Shown piece after piece: positions 45,133-55,275 of a stretch of DNA of 64,000 nt. How positions within the stretch are numbered: the first letter of the stretch is position 1; each line of letters opens with the position of its first letter. The stretch is from Affinirhizobium lemnae (GTDB lineage: Bacteria > Pseudomonadota > Alphaproteobacteria > Rhizobiales > Rhizobiaceae), in contig NZ_JALJQZ010000017.1 in assembly GCF_022968395.1 (NCBI RefSeq), positions 23,852 to 87,851 of the forward strand. Reading direction: 5' to 3'. The notes under the pieces were generated by a model that searched no databases, had not been told where the DNA came from, and worked only from the letters and a program-made list of their open reading frames with translations. The translations under genes were made by a program, and so were the position numbers.

Positions 45133-46365
45133 ATGGTAAGAACTTATCTTACGAAGAGCCTTCTGGCTGCTGCGGCGGTTAGCGCTCTTAACACGAGCGC
45201 TTGGGCGGGCGGCCTTGAGCGTGGCGGCTATAATATCGACCTGCTATACGATCGTTCATCCGTGGCAATCGAATCGTCTGCAACCTATGTCGCTCCTCAG
45301 CGCAAGCTGAAGAATGTTCAAGACGTGGATCGCACAGACGGTCTAGGTTCGAATGGCTTGAACGGTGGCAGTACGACTGCCGATGACTCAGAAAATTACT
45401 GGATCCCGCGCGTTGGAATCAAGGCAGCAATCGGTGATGCAGCAGACTGCATGTTCGATTATTCGCAGCCTTGGGGTGCGCATACCAAGCCAGGTCGCAA
45501 CTGGCGCGGCGCTAACGAGAATATCGAAACGAAGGTCGAAAGTGATAACTACGCGGTTACCTGCTCGTACCGGTTTGATGCCGGTCCGGGTCAATTGCGT
45601 GTTATCGGCGGAACGTTCTATCAGGAAGTAAGTGGTTTCAAGGAAAGACTCGTTGCGCCTGCCGGTTTCCCCGGTGTTCTCGGCAACGGTATCGGTCGTC
45701 TTGAACTGAAAGATAGTGCTTGGGGCTGGCGCGCTGGCGTTGCCTACGAAATTCCCGAATACGCATTCCGGGCAAGTCTCGTATACAACAGCGAAGTTAA
45801 TCTCAATGACATCTCGGGTACCTTGAACCTGTCGCAGGTCAATGGTCGTATCCTGAATGTCTATGGTGCCCAGAAGATGCCAGACAGCCTTGAACTCAAG
45901 GTGCAGTCTGGTATTGCTCCCGATTGGCTGGCCTTTGGCTCCGTGAAATGGACCGATTGGAGCCAATTGCAGACGATCCCGTTCTGCGTCGTAGGCGTGC
46001 CGGTTTGCAGCGGTGCCACACAGATAACCTCGCTTGAACTCGGCTATCGTGATGGCTGGACCATCAGCGGTGGTGTTGGCCACAAGTTCAATGATCAGTG
46101 GAGCGGTGCGGTCAGCCTGACATGGGACCGCGGCACGAGCCAGGGCTTCGGTACGCAGACGGACACCTGGTCTGTTGGTGCCGCCGTTTCCTACGCGCCG
46201 ACGCAGAATGTCGAACTCCGCCTCGCGGGTCTTCTTGGAGTTCTGACGTCCGGTTCGTCCGGCCCGACAACCATCAACGGTGTCCGTTATGGAACCGATG
46301 CTGCCTATACTTTCGGCAATGATCTGGTTGCTGCGATATCCACATCGGTCAAGGTCAAGTTCTGA
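45133..46365 (+). CDS. OmpP1/FadL-family outer-membrane transporter
   Basis: A 410-residue outer-membrane beta-barrel. The Sec signal peptide (MVRTYLTKSLLAAAAVSALNTSAWA) is followed by the FadL-type start GGLERGGYNIDLLYDRSSVAIESSATYV and many amphipathic strands (GWRAGVAYEIPEYAFRASLVYNS, WSVGAAVSYAPTQNVELRLAGLLG). It ends in an aromatic-terminated strand (ISTSVKVKF), the BAM recognition feature. FadL proteins take up long-chain fatty acids or other hydrophobic compounds. The start at 45133 is supported by GGGAGTGGG upstream. Monocistronic. Confidence 0.88.
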   Translation: MVRTYLTKSLLAAAAVSALNTSAWAGGLERGGYNIDLLYDRSSVAIESSATYVAPQRKLKNVQDVDRTDGLGSNGLNGGSTTADDSENYWIPRVGIKAAIGDAADCMFDYSQPWGAHTKPGRNWRGANENIETKVESDNYAVTCSYRFDAGPGQLRVIGGTFYQEVSGFKERLVAPAGFPGVLGNGIGRLELKDSAWGWRAGVAYEIPEYAFRASLVYNSEVNLNDISGTLNLSQVNGRILNVYGAQKMPDSLELKVQSGIAPDWLAFGSVKWTDWSQLQTIPFCVVGVPVCSGATQITSLELGYRDGWTISGGVGHKFNDQWSGAVSLTWDRGTSQGFGTQTDTWSVGAAVSYAPTQNVELRLAGLLGVLTSGSSGPTTINGVRYGTDAAYTFGNDLVAAISTSVKVKF

Positions 46366-46387
46366 TCTGACGTGAACTTCATGATGA

Positions 46388-46418
46388 CGCCTCGGCTTTC
46401 GCGAGCCGGGGCGCTTTG
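46388..46418 (+). terminator. probable terminator of the FadL-type gene
   Basis: A 9-bp GC-rich stem GCCTCGGCT/AGCCGGGGC with a 6-base loop, about 22 bases after the stop. The following T-tract is interrupted (GCTTTGCTTT). Confidence 0.55.
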
Positions 46419-46966
46419 CTTTAGGCGTGCCTTTTATGCTTAACGTTAACGCTATCAAGCGCCGAGAGTATCTCGGTAACGATGTTTCGAGTGTCCGGTT
46501 TTGTGACGATTCGGCAACAGATTTTTACGACGTTCGATTGTATCTTCTCGAGCATCAACTTCTGTCCATTTCCCGCCACAAACGAGGCGCAGCGAGGTAG
46601 GCAGAAAGAAAGCGATCCTGCGGGGGCGGGGCGCGTATCGGAGTAACATGGGCGATTTCTCGAAGGAAAATCTGAGTTTTCCGGCGAAGCGGGTTTCGTG
46701 CTCGACTTCAAGAGGGAATGGGATTCGAAATTCGGTGGAAGCCGCAGTCTTGCCGAAAACGCACTCTATGCTTTCGGACGTAGCCCAGCTGCAAGGCAGG
46801 CGATCTGATCCGGTCCAACTGTCTTTGATAAGTGCGCCGGAACAAGTGTTCAGAGTAGGTGCATGACAATGGTGAGCAGCCGCAATTCTCTTCGTCATCG
46901 AGAAACATGTTCATCGATTTTCACCATGTCACCTTTAATCATCAGCATGGTTAGGGAATCGTAAAG
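46419..46966. other. large gene-free region upstream of exoR
   Basis: With the terminator this is a 600-base gap. A 72-codon forward frame at 46648-46866 has a GGAG close to its ATG but no recognisable product, and the overlapping reverse frames look no better. The gap probably holds a long exoR leader or promoter region. No terminator-ended small RNA was identified. Confidence 0.35.
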
Positions 46967-47767
46967 ATGCTGGTGTTCTCCAAAGCTTCTTTTGGGCTAA
47001 TGACGCTCGGCCTCGTGATGGCCATTGCGCCGCCGCGAACTGCAGCCGCATTCGATATCAATTCCGGCGTGACCAAAGAATCCGGTCCGTTTGACCTCTT
47101 CAAGTTCGGTTTCAAGGCTTACAAGAACGGCCAGAAAAAGGATGCGGTTGAAGCCTATCGCTATGCTGCTGAAAAAGGCCATACGGGCTCGCGATGGGCG
47201 CTCGCCAACATGTACGCCTTCGGCGACGGCGTCGCGAAGAATGATTATGAGGCATTCAAGATCTACAACGAGATCGCCAGCCAGGGCATCGAGCCCGGCT
47301 CGGAAGATACCGGCTTTTTTGTCAACGCCCTGCTTGCTCTGGCGGACTACTATCGTCACGGTATTCCGGGGTCTCCGATCCGCACAGACCTCTCTCAGGC
47401 ACGTCAACTTTATTTCCAGGTCGCTTCGACCTTCGGCGTGGCTGAGGCGCAGTTCCAGCTCGCACAGATGATGCTCACGGGGGAGGGCGGGGCCCGCAAT
47501 GTCCTACAGGCAAAGAAGTGGCTGAATCAGGCCCGCAAAGGTGGGCATGCCGGTGCCATGTCTGTATTCGGCAACCTTCTGTTCCAGGAAGGTCAGTCGG
47601 TACGAGGTCTGGCTTACATGACTGCCGCGCTGGATCGTTGCAGCAAGAACGAATGCTCCTGGATGCAGCGACTGCAGGAAGATGCTTTCTCTCTGACAAC
47701 GGAGCAGGATCGCCGCAGCGCCATCGTTCTTGCCCAGCAATTCGACGCAGAAGACGGTGGCGACTGA
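46967..47767 (+). CDS. exoR: ExoR, periplasmic Sel1-repeat inhibitor of the ExoS/ChvG-ChvI system
   Basis: A 266-residue protein with a Sec signal peptide (about residues 1-28, cleavage after TAAA) and at least three Sel1-like helical repeats (GFKAYKNGQKKDAVEAYRYAAEKGHTGSRWALANMYAFGDGV; LALADYYRHG...; QFQLAQMMLTGEGGARNVLQAKKWLNQARKGGHAGAMSVFGNLL). Sequence, length and signal peptide match ExoR, which binds the sensor ChvG/ExoS in the periplasm, keeps it off at neutral pH and is degraded in acid. It thereby controls succinoglycan, motility and type VI secretion or virulence genes. The chvG/chvI genes are not in this window. Confidence 0.92.
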   Translation: MLVFSKASFGLMTLGLVMAIAPPRTAAAFDINSGVTKESGPFDLFKFGFKAYKNGQKKDAVEAYRYAAEKGHTGSRWALANMYAFGDGVAKNDYEAFKIYNEIASQGIEPGSEDTGFFVNALLALADYYRHGIPGSPIRTDLSQARQLYFQVASTFGVAEAQFQLAQMMLTGEGGARNVLQAKKWLNQARKGGHAGAMSVFGNLLFQEGQSVRGLAYMTAALDRCSKNECSWMQRLQEDAFSLTTEQDRRSAIVLAQQFDAEDGGD

Positions 47768-47797
47768 AAGTTCCTACTTCTGGCGGACTGTTCGGTG

Positions 47798-48586
47798 TCA
47801 GGCGAAGTTGAACGTCCCGACGACTGGAACGTGATCCGAGGGCTTTTCCCAGGCTCTGACCTGTTTCTCTATTGAGGTGCTGACCAATCTGTCGGCCGCT
47901 TCCGGCGAGAGAAGCAAGTGATCGATGCGGATGCCGTTATTTTTCTGCCAGGCACCTGCCTGATAATCCCAGAATGTATAAAGCTGGGTCTGATCTGTCG
48001 TGGCTCTCACAGCGTCGATAAGCCCCAGATTTTCCAGCCGACGAAACGAAGCACGCGTCGCAGGAAGGAACAATGCATCCGTTGCCCAGGCGGCAGGGTC
48101 ATAGCAGTCGTGCGGCTCCGGAATGACATTATAATCCCCTGCGAGGACGAGAGGCTCTTCAAGAAGCAGACGATTTGCGGCGTGCTGCCTCAGCCGCTCC
48201 ATCCAGGCCAGCTTATAAGGATACTTGACCGGATCATCAGCCGGGTTGCCATTGGGAAGATAGATGGATGCAACCCGTACGACGCCGGACGTTACAGAAA
48301 ATACAGCCTCGATGTAGCGAGACTGTTCATCGCTATCGTCGCCCGGCAGGCCGCGCATTACATCTTCCGGCTTCAGCTTTGACAGGATGGCGACGCCGTT
48401 GAAGCCCTTTTGTCCATGTGTTTCGACGTGATAGCCGAGGGATTCGATTTCCAGTCTCGGAAATCCTTCATCGACCGACTTGATCTCTTGCAGGCAAACA
48501 ATATCTGGTGAGAAATCGCTCAGCCACTGGCGCAAGTTTTCGAGGCGGGCCTTGATCCCATTTATGTTCCAGGTGACGATCTTCAT
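47798..48586 (-). CDS. xthA: exodeoxyribonuclease III
   Basis: A 262-residue Mg2+-dependent AP endonuclease / 3'-exonuclease of the EEP superfamily acting in base-excision repair. It has the N-terminal MKIVTWNINGIKARLENLRQWL, the metal-binding E34 in CLQEIKS, the central VLAGDYNVIPEPHDCYDP, and the catalytic Asp-His in KPSDHVPVV near the C-terminus (H252). Full length. Convergent with exoR across 30 bases. It lies downstream of erpA on the same strand with a 72-base gap. Confidence 0.96.
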   Translation of the reverse strand: MKIVTWNINGIKARLENLRQWLSDFSPDIVCLQEIKSVDEGFPRLEIESLGYHVETHGQKGFNGVAILSKLKPEDVMRGLPGDDSDEQSRYIEAVFSVTSGVVRVASIYLPNGNPADDPVKYPYKLAWMERLRQHAANRLLLEEPLVLAGDYNVIPEPHDCYDPAAWATDALFLPATRASFRRLENLGLIDAVRATTDQTQLYTFWDYQAGAWQKNNGIRIDHLLLSPEAADRLVSTSIEKQVRAWEKPSDHVPVVGTFNFA

Positions 48587-48658
48587 ATCTGCTTTCCCGA
48601 TTGCCCTGCTGTTTTAACCCAAGGAGCAATCAATGAAAGTGGAAATCGATGATCAATC

Positions 48659-48991
48659 TCAGATCGAGAAGCTCGTTCCACAGCCGCAACTTGCCACGGC
48701 ATTAGGATTTTTGATCTGGAACGATTGACCAAGCAGGTTATCGACAAAGTCGATTTCAGATCCCGTCATGTACACCAGCGAAAGACTGTCGATCAGCACT
48801 GTGGCGCCGTCTTTCGAAATCACGAGATCGTCTTCTCCCTGGGCGTCCACGACGTCGAACTTGTAGGAGAAGCCGGAACAGCCGCCACCTTCTACGGAGA
48901 CCCGCAAGGCTTTTTTGCCAGCATCGGCAGATACGATCTCGGCAATGCGCCGGGCAGCGGATTCGGAAACGGTTACGGGTGCATCTGTCAT
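48659..48991 (-). CDS. erpA: iron-sulfur cluster insertion protein, ErpA/IscA type
   Basis: A 110-residue A-type carrier that delivers Fe-S clusters to apo-proteins. The three cluster cysteines are C38 (EGGGCSGFSYKF) and C102/C104 (ASCGCGTSFSI). Length and motif match ErpA rather than SufA, and no isc or suf genes are adjacent. In Rhizobiales it normally sits between dgt and xthA, as here. Divergent from dgt with about 140 bases between. Confidence 0.94.
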   Translation of the reverse strand: MTDAPVTVSESAARRIAEIVSADAGKKALRVSVEGGGCSGFSYKFDVVDAQGEDDLVISKDGATVLIDSLSLVYMTGSEIDFVDNLLGQSFQIKNPNAVASCGCGTSFSI

Positions 48992-49134
48992 GGTCTATTC
49001 TTGCCTTCTTGCCGGGTTCAAGGCCCGGAGATTGCTGCAATCGCATTGCGTTGCTTCGCTGTATAGGTATGAAGGGTTGAAGGGCGCGTCAATGGTGCTT
49101 CGCGTCCGTATGTTATGCGCAAAACGGATGGATC

Positions 49135-50352
49135 ATGTCAGTCGATACACGCATTCTGGGTTTTGGCAGCGGCGAACGGGCTATTTTCGCTTCCGATCCG
49201 TGGCAGAGCCGAGGGCGTCTGGTACCGGAAAATTCCAGCCTGACGCGGTCCGAATTCCAGCGGGACCGTGACCGTATCGTCCATACCACTGCATTTCGCC
49301 GCCTGAAGCACAAGACGCAGGTCTTCATCGGGGTGGATGGCGATCACTATAGAACGCGTCTGACACATACGATCGAGGTCGCGCAAATCGCCCGCGCACT
49401 CGCCAGGGCCTTGAAGATCGACGAGGATCTGGCTGAGGGCGTGGCGCTGGTTCATGATTTCGGTCATACGCCCTTCGGGCATACTGGCGAGGACGCTCTC
49501 CACGAGGTTCTGCTGCCCTACGGCGGCTTTGACCACAATGCTCAATCGCTTCGTATCGTCACAAAACTAGAACGACGTTACGCTGAATTCGATGGCATCA
49601 ACCTGACATGGGAAAGCCTGGAGGGCCTGGTGAAGCACAATGGTCCGTTGATGGATCGTTCAGGGACGGGGACACGGGGTTCCGTTCCGCAGCCCATTCT
49701 CGACTATTGCGAGATCAACGATCTTGAACTTGCGAGTTTCGCCAGTCTAGAAGCGCAGGTTGCGGCCATTGCCGACGACATTGCGTACAACACGCACGAT
49801 ATCGATGACGGACTGCGTTCCGGCTATCTGACCTTCGACATGCTGGAAGATGTGCCTTTCCTTGCAGCAATGATGCGGGAGGTGAGGGCGAAGTATCCGA
49901 ATCTGGAGCCTGCTCGCTTCGCAAACGAAATCATGCGCCGACAGATAACGCATATGGTCGAAGACGTGATCGGTGTTGCGCAGCGACGCCTTGAGGATCT
50001 GAAACCGCAAAGTGTACTCGACATCCGTGCTGCGGATCATGCCATTGCGACATTCTCGGATGAAATGGCGGAAACGGACAGAGCGATCAAGAAGCTGTTG
50101 TTCTCGCGCATCTACCGACATCCCGAAATCATGCGCATCCGGGCTGGGGCGGCGCAAATTGTAACAGATCTGTTCGGAGCCTACATGCAGGAACCGTCGG
50201 AGATGCAGAGCCACTATTGGGTCAGTCACATAGCCGGGCTCAGTGAAGCGGCACGCGCACGCCACGTGGGCGACTATCTGGCTGGGATGACCGACACTTA
50301 TGCTGTGAAGGCCCATATGCGCCTGTTTGACCGTACCCCTGATTTGCGTTAG
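49135..50352 (+). CDS. dgt: deoxyguanosinetriphosphate triphosphohydrolase-like protein
   Basis: A 405-residue HD-domain dNTP triphosphohydrolase. The metal ligands are H78 ([12 protein letters not shown]), H107-D108 ([16 protein letters not shown]) and a distal aspartate in [22 protein letters not shown]. It has the N-terminal [40 protein letters not shown] of the dGTPase-like type 2 proteins. It hydrolyses dNTPs to deoxynucleosides and tripolyphosphate, lowering the dNTP pool. The stop lies 61 bases before the argS start, and the two are likely cotranscribed. Confidence 0.94.
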   Translation: MSVDTRILGFGSGERAIFASDPWQSRGRLVPENSSLTRSEFQRDRDRIVHTTAFRRLKHKTQVFIGVDGDHYRTRLTHTIEVAQIARALARALKIDEDLAEGVALVHDFGHTPFGHTGEDALHEVLLPYGGFDHNAQSLRIVTKLERRYAEFDGINLTWESLEGLVKHNGPLMDRSGTGTRGSVPQPILDYCEINDLELASFASLEAQVAAIADDIAYNTHDIDDGLRSGYLTFDMLEDVPFLAAMMREVRAKYPNLEPARFANEIMRRQITHMVEDVIGVAQRRLEDLKPQSVLDIRAADHAIATFSDEMAETDRAIKKLLFSRIYRHPEIMRIRAGAAQIVTDLFGAYMQEPSEMQSHYWVSHIAGLSEAARARHVGDYLAGMTDTYAVKAHMRLFDRTPDLR

Positions 50353-50413
50353 GCACCCCACCGAAACCAATTCATTGGCGGCCTTTCCGCCCTTTTCGCT
50401 GGGATGCAGCACC

Positions 50414-52171
50414 ATGAACCTGTTCGCCGATTTCGAAGTTCGGATCAAAGAGGCACTTGAATCTATCGATCTCATTCGTGAGAAGCGCGAAAGTGTTGAT
50501 TTCAATCGCCTGACTGTCGAGCCGCCTCGCGATCCGAGCCATGGCGATGTTGCTACCAATGCAGCTATGGTACTCGCAAAGCCGCTTGGTACGAATCCTC
50601 GCGCCCTGGCGGATGTTATTGCAAAGCGCCTGCAGCAGGATGCAGATGTCGTAGACGTAACGGTGGCCGGTCCCGGCTTCATCAATATTCGCTTGTCCTC
50701 CGCCTATTGGCAGCGACTGCTTGCCAGCATCATCCGGGATGGAGAAGGCTACGGACGCTCCGCGGTCGGGGCCGGACGCAAGGTCAATGTGGAATTCGTT
50801 TCCGCCAATCCAACCGGACCGATGCATGTGGGGCATTGCCGCGGCGCTGTCGTAGGTGATGCGCTTGCCAACCTCATGGCGTTTGCGGGCTACGAGGTTA
50901 CCAAGGAATACTACATCAATGATGCCGGCTCTCAGATTGATGTGCTGGCAAGGTCGGCCTTCCTTCGATATCGCGAAGCGCTGGGGGAAACGGTAGGCGA
51001 AATCCCCCCGGGTCTCTATCCCGGAGATTATCTTGTTCCCGTAGGCCAGGTGCTCGCCAAGGAATTTGGTACGAAGCTGCACAACATGCCGCAGGAAGAG
51101 TGGATGCCGATCGTCAAGGATCGCGCCATCGACGCTATGATGGCGATGATTCGCGCGGATCTGGATGCTCTCAACGTCCATCATGACATCTTCTACTCGG
51201 AGCGTGGCCTGCATGCCGATGGTGCAGCGCGCATCCGTCAGGCAATCAACGATCTGACATTCAAGGGGCATGTCTATCGCGGGACGCTTCCCCCCCCGAA
51301 GGGCCAGTTGCCGGAAGATTGGGAAGACCGTGAGCAGACGCTGTTTCGATCGACGGATGTCGGCGATGATATCGACCGTCCACTGATCAAGTCTGACGGC
51401 AGCTATACATATTTCGCGGCAGATGTGGCCTACTTCAAAGACAAGTTCGATCGCGGCTACAACGAGATGATCTATGTTCTTGGTGCCGATCACGGTGGCT
51501 ATGTGAAGCGTCTGGAGGCATTGGCCCGTGCTGTGTCCGGCGGGTCTGCGAAGCTGACGGTTCTGCTGTGCCAGCTCGTAAAGCTCTTCCGCGACGGCGA
51601 GCCGGTGAAGATGTCCAAACGTTCGGGAGACTTCGTAACGCTGCGTGAGGTGGTGGATGAAGTCGGCCGTGACCCTGTTCGCTTCATGATGTTGTACCGG
51701 AAGAACTCCGAACCGCTGGATTTCGATTTCGCCAAGGTGACTGAACAGTCCAAGGACAATCCGGTCTTCTACGTCCAGTACGCGCATGCTCGCTGCATGT
51801 CGGTTTTCCGCCAAGCCAGGGAAGCTTTTCCGGACCTTGATGCCGAATCACTTGATCTGGCAGCCGCGGTTTCAGGGGTGTCTGACCCAGCCGAAATGCA
51901 GCTGATTGCCAAGTTGGCAGAGTTTCCGCGCATAATTGATGCTGCGGCACTCGCTCAGGAGCCTCACCGGCTTGCTTTTTACCTCTATGATCTGGCAAGT
52001 TCCTTCCATGCGCACTGGAATAAGGGCAAAGATAACCCTGACTTACGGTTTGTTAAGGATAACGACCGAGAATCCAGTATCGCCAGACTTGGGTTGGTGC
52101 GCGCTGTCGCGTCCGTATTGAAGTCCGGGCTTGCCATCACTGGCACTGCTGCACCGGACGAGATGCGATAG
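50414..52171 (+). CDS. argS: arginyl-tRNA synthetase
   Basis: A 585-residue class I synthetase. It has an Add-1 N-terminal domain (to about residue 110), the signature [15 protein letters not shown] with HVGH at 138-141, a KMSKRSG-type motif ([13 protein letters not shown]) and a C-terminal DALR anticodon-binding domain ([17 protein letters not shown]). The start at 50414 gives the family N-terminus [15 protein letters not shown]; the open frame back to 50327 overlaps dgt. In rhizobia it sits between dgt and the SPOR-domain gene, as found here. Confidence 0.96.
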   Translation: MNLFADFEVRIKEALESIDLIREKRESVDFNRLTVEPPRDPSHGDVATNAAMVLAKPLGTNPRALADVIAKRLQQDADVVDVTVAGPGFINIRLSSAYWQRLLASIIRDGEGYGRSAVGAGRKVNVEFVSANPTGPMHVGHCRGAVVGDALANLMAFAGYEVTKEYYINDAGSQIDVLARSAFLRYREALGETVGEIPPGLYPGDYLVPVGQVLAKEFGTKLHNMPQEEWMPIVKDRAIDAMMAMIRADLDALNVHHDIFYSERGLHADGAARIRQAINDLTFKGHVYRGTLPPPKGQLPEDWEDREQTLFRSTDVGDDIDRPLIKSDGSYTYFAADVAYFKDKFDRGYNEMIYVLGADHGGYVKRLEALARAVSGGSAKLTVLLCQLVKLFRDGEPVKMSKRSGDFVTLREVVDEVGRDPVRFMMLYRKNSEPLDFDFAKVTEQSKDNPVFYVQYAHARCMSVFRQAREAFPDLDAESLDLAAAVSGVSDPAEMQLIAKLAEFPRIIDAAALAQEPHRLAFYLYDLASSFHAHWNKGKDNPDLRFVKDNDRESSIARLGLVRAVASVLKSGLAITGTAAPDEMR

Positions 52172-52226
52172 TCACGCCACCATTTACCCATATTGCGCTG
52201 GCATGAGCAGTGGTTAGCGTAGGTAA

Positions 52227-55169
52227 GTGGACAAGGGTATGGCAAACAATAACGTGGCTTATGGCCGTAGCGGCGTGCCTGACGTATTTGCGGATGATGA
52301 TCCGCTTGCGGAATTGGCGCGCATTGCGGGCTATGATGAGCGGTCCCCCTTGCGACCTGTGGCGGAGCAGCCGCCACGGCGAGAACCGGCCTTCAATCTT
52401 GAAGATGAATTGCTTCGCGAGCTCGAGGATTATCGAGATACTCGTCCTTCGGTCCCTGTCGATCCTAGTCTGTCCCACACGGTTCTTTCCCACTCGGCGG
52501 AGACACCTGTCCCTCGATCTGAGCCCTCCATGATAGCAACAGCTGGAACGATTTCAGCGCGCGTGAGTGAGCCGGCTGCTGATCCATTCAACGACGAGGA
52601 ATTCGATACGCTCGATCGTCACGATCCTATGTCTCAGTCTCATGTGGTCGATCAGTTCGGAATGGCACCGCGGCGTTCCGAGGTATCGCCTTCGCGTCAA
52701 TTCGAGCCAGACCCTGCGCCTCGATCCGTAGCTGATGTGAAGCCTGTCGCCGCCGCACTTGTGGATACGTCAGATTTCAATAGCGATCTGATTTCCGAGC
52801 TTGAGACATCATTGACGCCGGTCGAGCCACGCCCGATTAAAGCGACGCGGCCTCCGGCGCGGGCTTACGAGCCTGGCTTCCGGATGCCTCTGGCAAACTT
52901 CAACCCGGCCTCTGTGCCGCGACATGAGCCGCGTCTGGCGGAGCCGATGGCGGTAAGTGCTGTGTCAGAGCCAACGGAAGGAGCGATTGCCGCGACTGCT
53001 TCACCGCAGGTTGACAGTTCGGTGTGGGAAGAAGAGCTGGCGCGTGTAGCTGCCTTCGCGATGGCGGCGCCGCAGACCTCACGTCAGGCAACAGGCGGGG
53101 AACTGCCACAGGTCGAGGCCTTTCGCAATGAGGATCGCGCAGCCCAGGCACGTCTGTCCGCCGACCTGCCTCCCGTAAGCTCAATAGCGCCGCTCCCGGA
53201 TTTTGCGGTCATCGACGAACGTTTTGCCGACCAAGGCCGTGTGGGTAATCAGCAAAAAGAGCCTGCGTTCAGTTCCGATCTGGATGATGACTTTGAACTG
53301 GCTCTCGATGAGATTGAATTCGATCTTTCGGATCTGATGGATGAGATGGATCCTGTAGCCGCTCCAACTCGGCCAGTTCCGCCAGCGCACGCGATTGAAC
53401 CGCGTACTGAAGCTGCCAAAGCAATCCAAAATCCAGCGCTGAAACCCGAACCGCAAGTGCCGTTTGCCGCTGCATTTGAACCGCGTCAGGAGCTCCGTCC
53501 AGCCCCGTCCAGCGTCGCTGCGGTTCCGGCCTTCCTCGCAAATTCGCGCTCTGCAGCCGCCATGGGTGTTGCTGCGCCCATCCAGAGCCCACCTGCTCCG
53601 GGTTACGCGACGCAGCCAAGCGCTTCTGTCCGTTCTGCTCCACAGGCGGTTACCGAGGGAGCATCTGGCGATGGGGATGCGTTCGACCCTGCGCTTCTTA
53701 CCGATACGGACGAAATGCCGGAGACGGTCCCGGACCTCAACGTACCTGAGCTTCCTGTCCATGAGCCGGAACAGCAACCCGTTCAGCACTCGGAATTCGA
53801 CATCGATCTTGATGCAGAGCTCGCTTCTTTTCTGACGCAGGCAAATGCTGGACCGCAGCCGGTCTCCGTTGCTGCGCAACGTGCGCGCAACACGAATTCC
53901 AGCATTTCGGTTGCAGTCTCTCCCGACGCAAAATCCGCGGCGCGTCCTTCCGATGGTCTAGATGATTTTGAGCGTGCATTGGAGGAAGATTTCCGTCGCA
54001 GCCTCCAGACACCTTTCCCGGCGCGGGCTGCGCGGGAAGAGGAAATGGACGATGACGCCATCTATATGGCACCCCGCAAGCGGCTGACCTGGATGCTGCC
54101 GGCGTCAGCGGCAGGCTTCGTTGCGATCCTTGGTTTGTCCGGCTACGCGTTTTACGCAAGCCACGGTTCGAAACTGACAGGTGATGGCGGGCCGGTGGTC
54201 ATTGCTGCCGATACGCAACCGGTCAAGGTTGCGCCTGAAAATCCTGGCGGCAAGATTGTTCCGAACCAGGATAAGGCTGTCTACGATCGCGTCGCAACGG
54301 GTACGCTGGATGCACCCAAGCAATCTTCTCTGATCTCTTCCGATGAACAGCCGGTGGATGTTGTTCAGAAGACATTGGAAACGTTGCCGATGGAGACGGA
54401 GGGTGGCAGCATCGAGGATGCTTCCACGCCGGTGGGTGAGACAGAAGATGCTCGTCTGCTGCCGCAACAAGTGGCCGTCGCCACAAGTGGTGAGGATCAA
54501 CTGGCGGTTATGCCGCGCAAGGTCAAGACAATGGTTGTCCGCCCGGACGGGACATTGGTCGAGCAGATCAAGGAAGTTCCCGCTAAGCCTGGACAAGTGC
54601 CTGTTACGGCTGTGAAGACTGAGAAGGTACCGGCGGCGCCGGCATTGGCTGAACCGACGAAGACCGCAGCGACATCCTCAAACCAAGCTGCTGGTGCGCC
54701 GGTTTCTGCTCCGGCAGTCACGTCGTCCGGTACAGTGCCTGCAACCACAGCCTCTACTCAGCCAAGCAAGACGCAGGCACCGATACCGGGCGCGCGTCCA
54801 GTCGAGCAGCCGGTCAAGGTTGTCGCAGCTGTCAGCGATCAGGGCGCAATCCGTGCTGCGGCTTCTCCTGCAGCCACTGCTGCTGCCGCCGCTCCGCAGG
54901 CTGCTGCCCAGGCAGGTGGTGCAGGCGGTTATTATCTTCAGGTCGCTTCGCTTCCTTCCGAAGCGGATGCCCAGAAGTCATACAAGAACCTTTCCGCCAA
55001 GTTCGGCAATATCATTGCAGGTCGCGGTGTCGATATCGCCAAGGCTGAAATTGCCGGGAAGGGCACCTTCTATCGTGTGCGCATTCCTGCGGGAAGTTCC
55101 AAAGACGAAGCAGCCGCTCTGTGCGAAAAGCTCCGTGCTGCCGGTGGTAGTTGCCTGATTACACGCTGA
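52227..55169 (+). CDS. large SPOR-domain membrane protein
   Basis: About 980 residues. A long acidic, Pro/Ala-rich, mostly disordered cytoplasmic region (1-610) with short conserved acidic motifs (DVFADDDPLAELARIAGY near the start; DDDFELALDEIEFDLSDLMDEMD) is followed by one TM helix at about 616-640 (LTWMLPASAAGFVAILGLSGYAFYA), a periplasmic Ala/Pro/Thr/Gln linker, and a C-terminal SPOR domain (about 900-980, YYLQVASLPSEADAQKSYKNL). SPOR domains bind denuded septal peptidoglycan, so a division role is likely. The GTG at 52227 or ATG at 52239 could start it; neither has a clear ribosome site. Confidence 0.85.
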   Translation: MDKGMANNNVAYGRSGVPDVFADDDPLAELARIAGYDERSPLRPVAEQPPRREPAFNLEDELLRELEDYRDTRPSVPVDPSLSHTVLSHSAETPVPRSEPSMIATAGTISARVSEPAADPFNDEEFDTLDRHDPMSQSHVVDQFGMAPRRSEVSPSRQFEPDPAPRSVADVKPVAAALVDTSDFNSDLISELETSLTPVEPRPIKATRPPARAYEPGFRMPLANFNPASVPRHEPRLAEPMAVSAVSEPTEGAIAATASPQVDSSVWEEELARVAAFAMAAPQTSRQATGGELPQVEAFRNEDRAAQARLSADLPPVSSIAPLPDFAVIDERFADQGRVGNQQKEPAFSSDLDDDFELALDEIEFDLSDLMDEMDPVAAPTRPVPPAHAIEPRTEAAKAIQNPALKPEPQVPFAAAFEPRQELRPAPSSVAAVPAFLANSRSAAAMGVAAPIQSPPAPGYATQPSASVRSAPQAVTEGASGDGDAFDPALLTDTDEMPETVPDLNVPELPVHEPEQQPVQHSEFDIDLDAELASFLTQANAGPQPVSVAAQRARNTNSSISVAVSPDAKSAARPSDGLDDFERALEEDFRRSLQTPFPARAAREEEMDDDAIYMAPRKRLTWMLPASAAGFVAILGLSGYAFYASHGSKLTGDGGPVVIAADTQPVKVAPENPGGKIVPNQDKAVYDRVATGTLDAPKQSSLISSDEQPVDVVQKTLETLPMETEGGSIEDASTPVGETEDARLLPQQVAVATSGEDQLAVMPRKVKTMVVRPDGTLVEQIKEVPAKPGQVPVTAVKTEKVPAAPALAEPTKTAATSSNQAAGAPVSAPAVTSSGTVPATTASTQPSKTQAPIPGARPVEQPVKVVAAVSDQGAIRAAASPAATAAAAAPQAAAQAGGAGGYYLQVASLPSEADAQKSYKNLSAKFGNIIAGRGVDIAKAEIAGKGTFYRVRIPAGSSKDEAAALCEKLRAAGGSCLITR

Positions 55170-55275
55170 TTACCCTTACTTTTCAAAGTTGGAACGGGGC
55201 GGAAACGCCCCGTTTTCCGTCGGGGCATTGCCCGCCAAAGTATGACATCCAGAACGGCCGCGAAGAGGAAAGAAG

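Noticed and set aside
46648..46866. 72-codon forward frame ahead of exoR
   Set aside because: GGAG is near its ATG but spacing is short, the product is featureless and overlapping reverse frames are equally long; evidence is too weak to call it.
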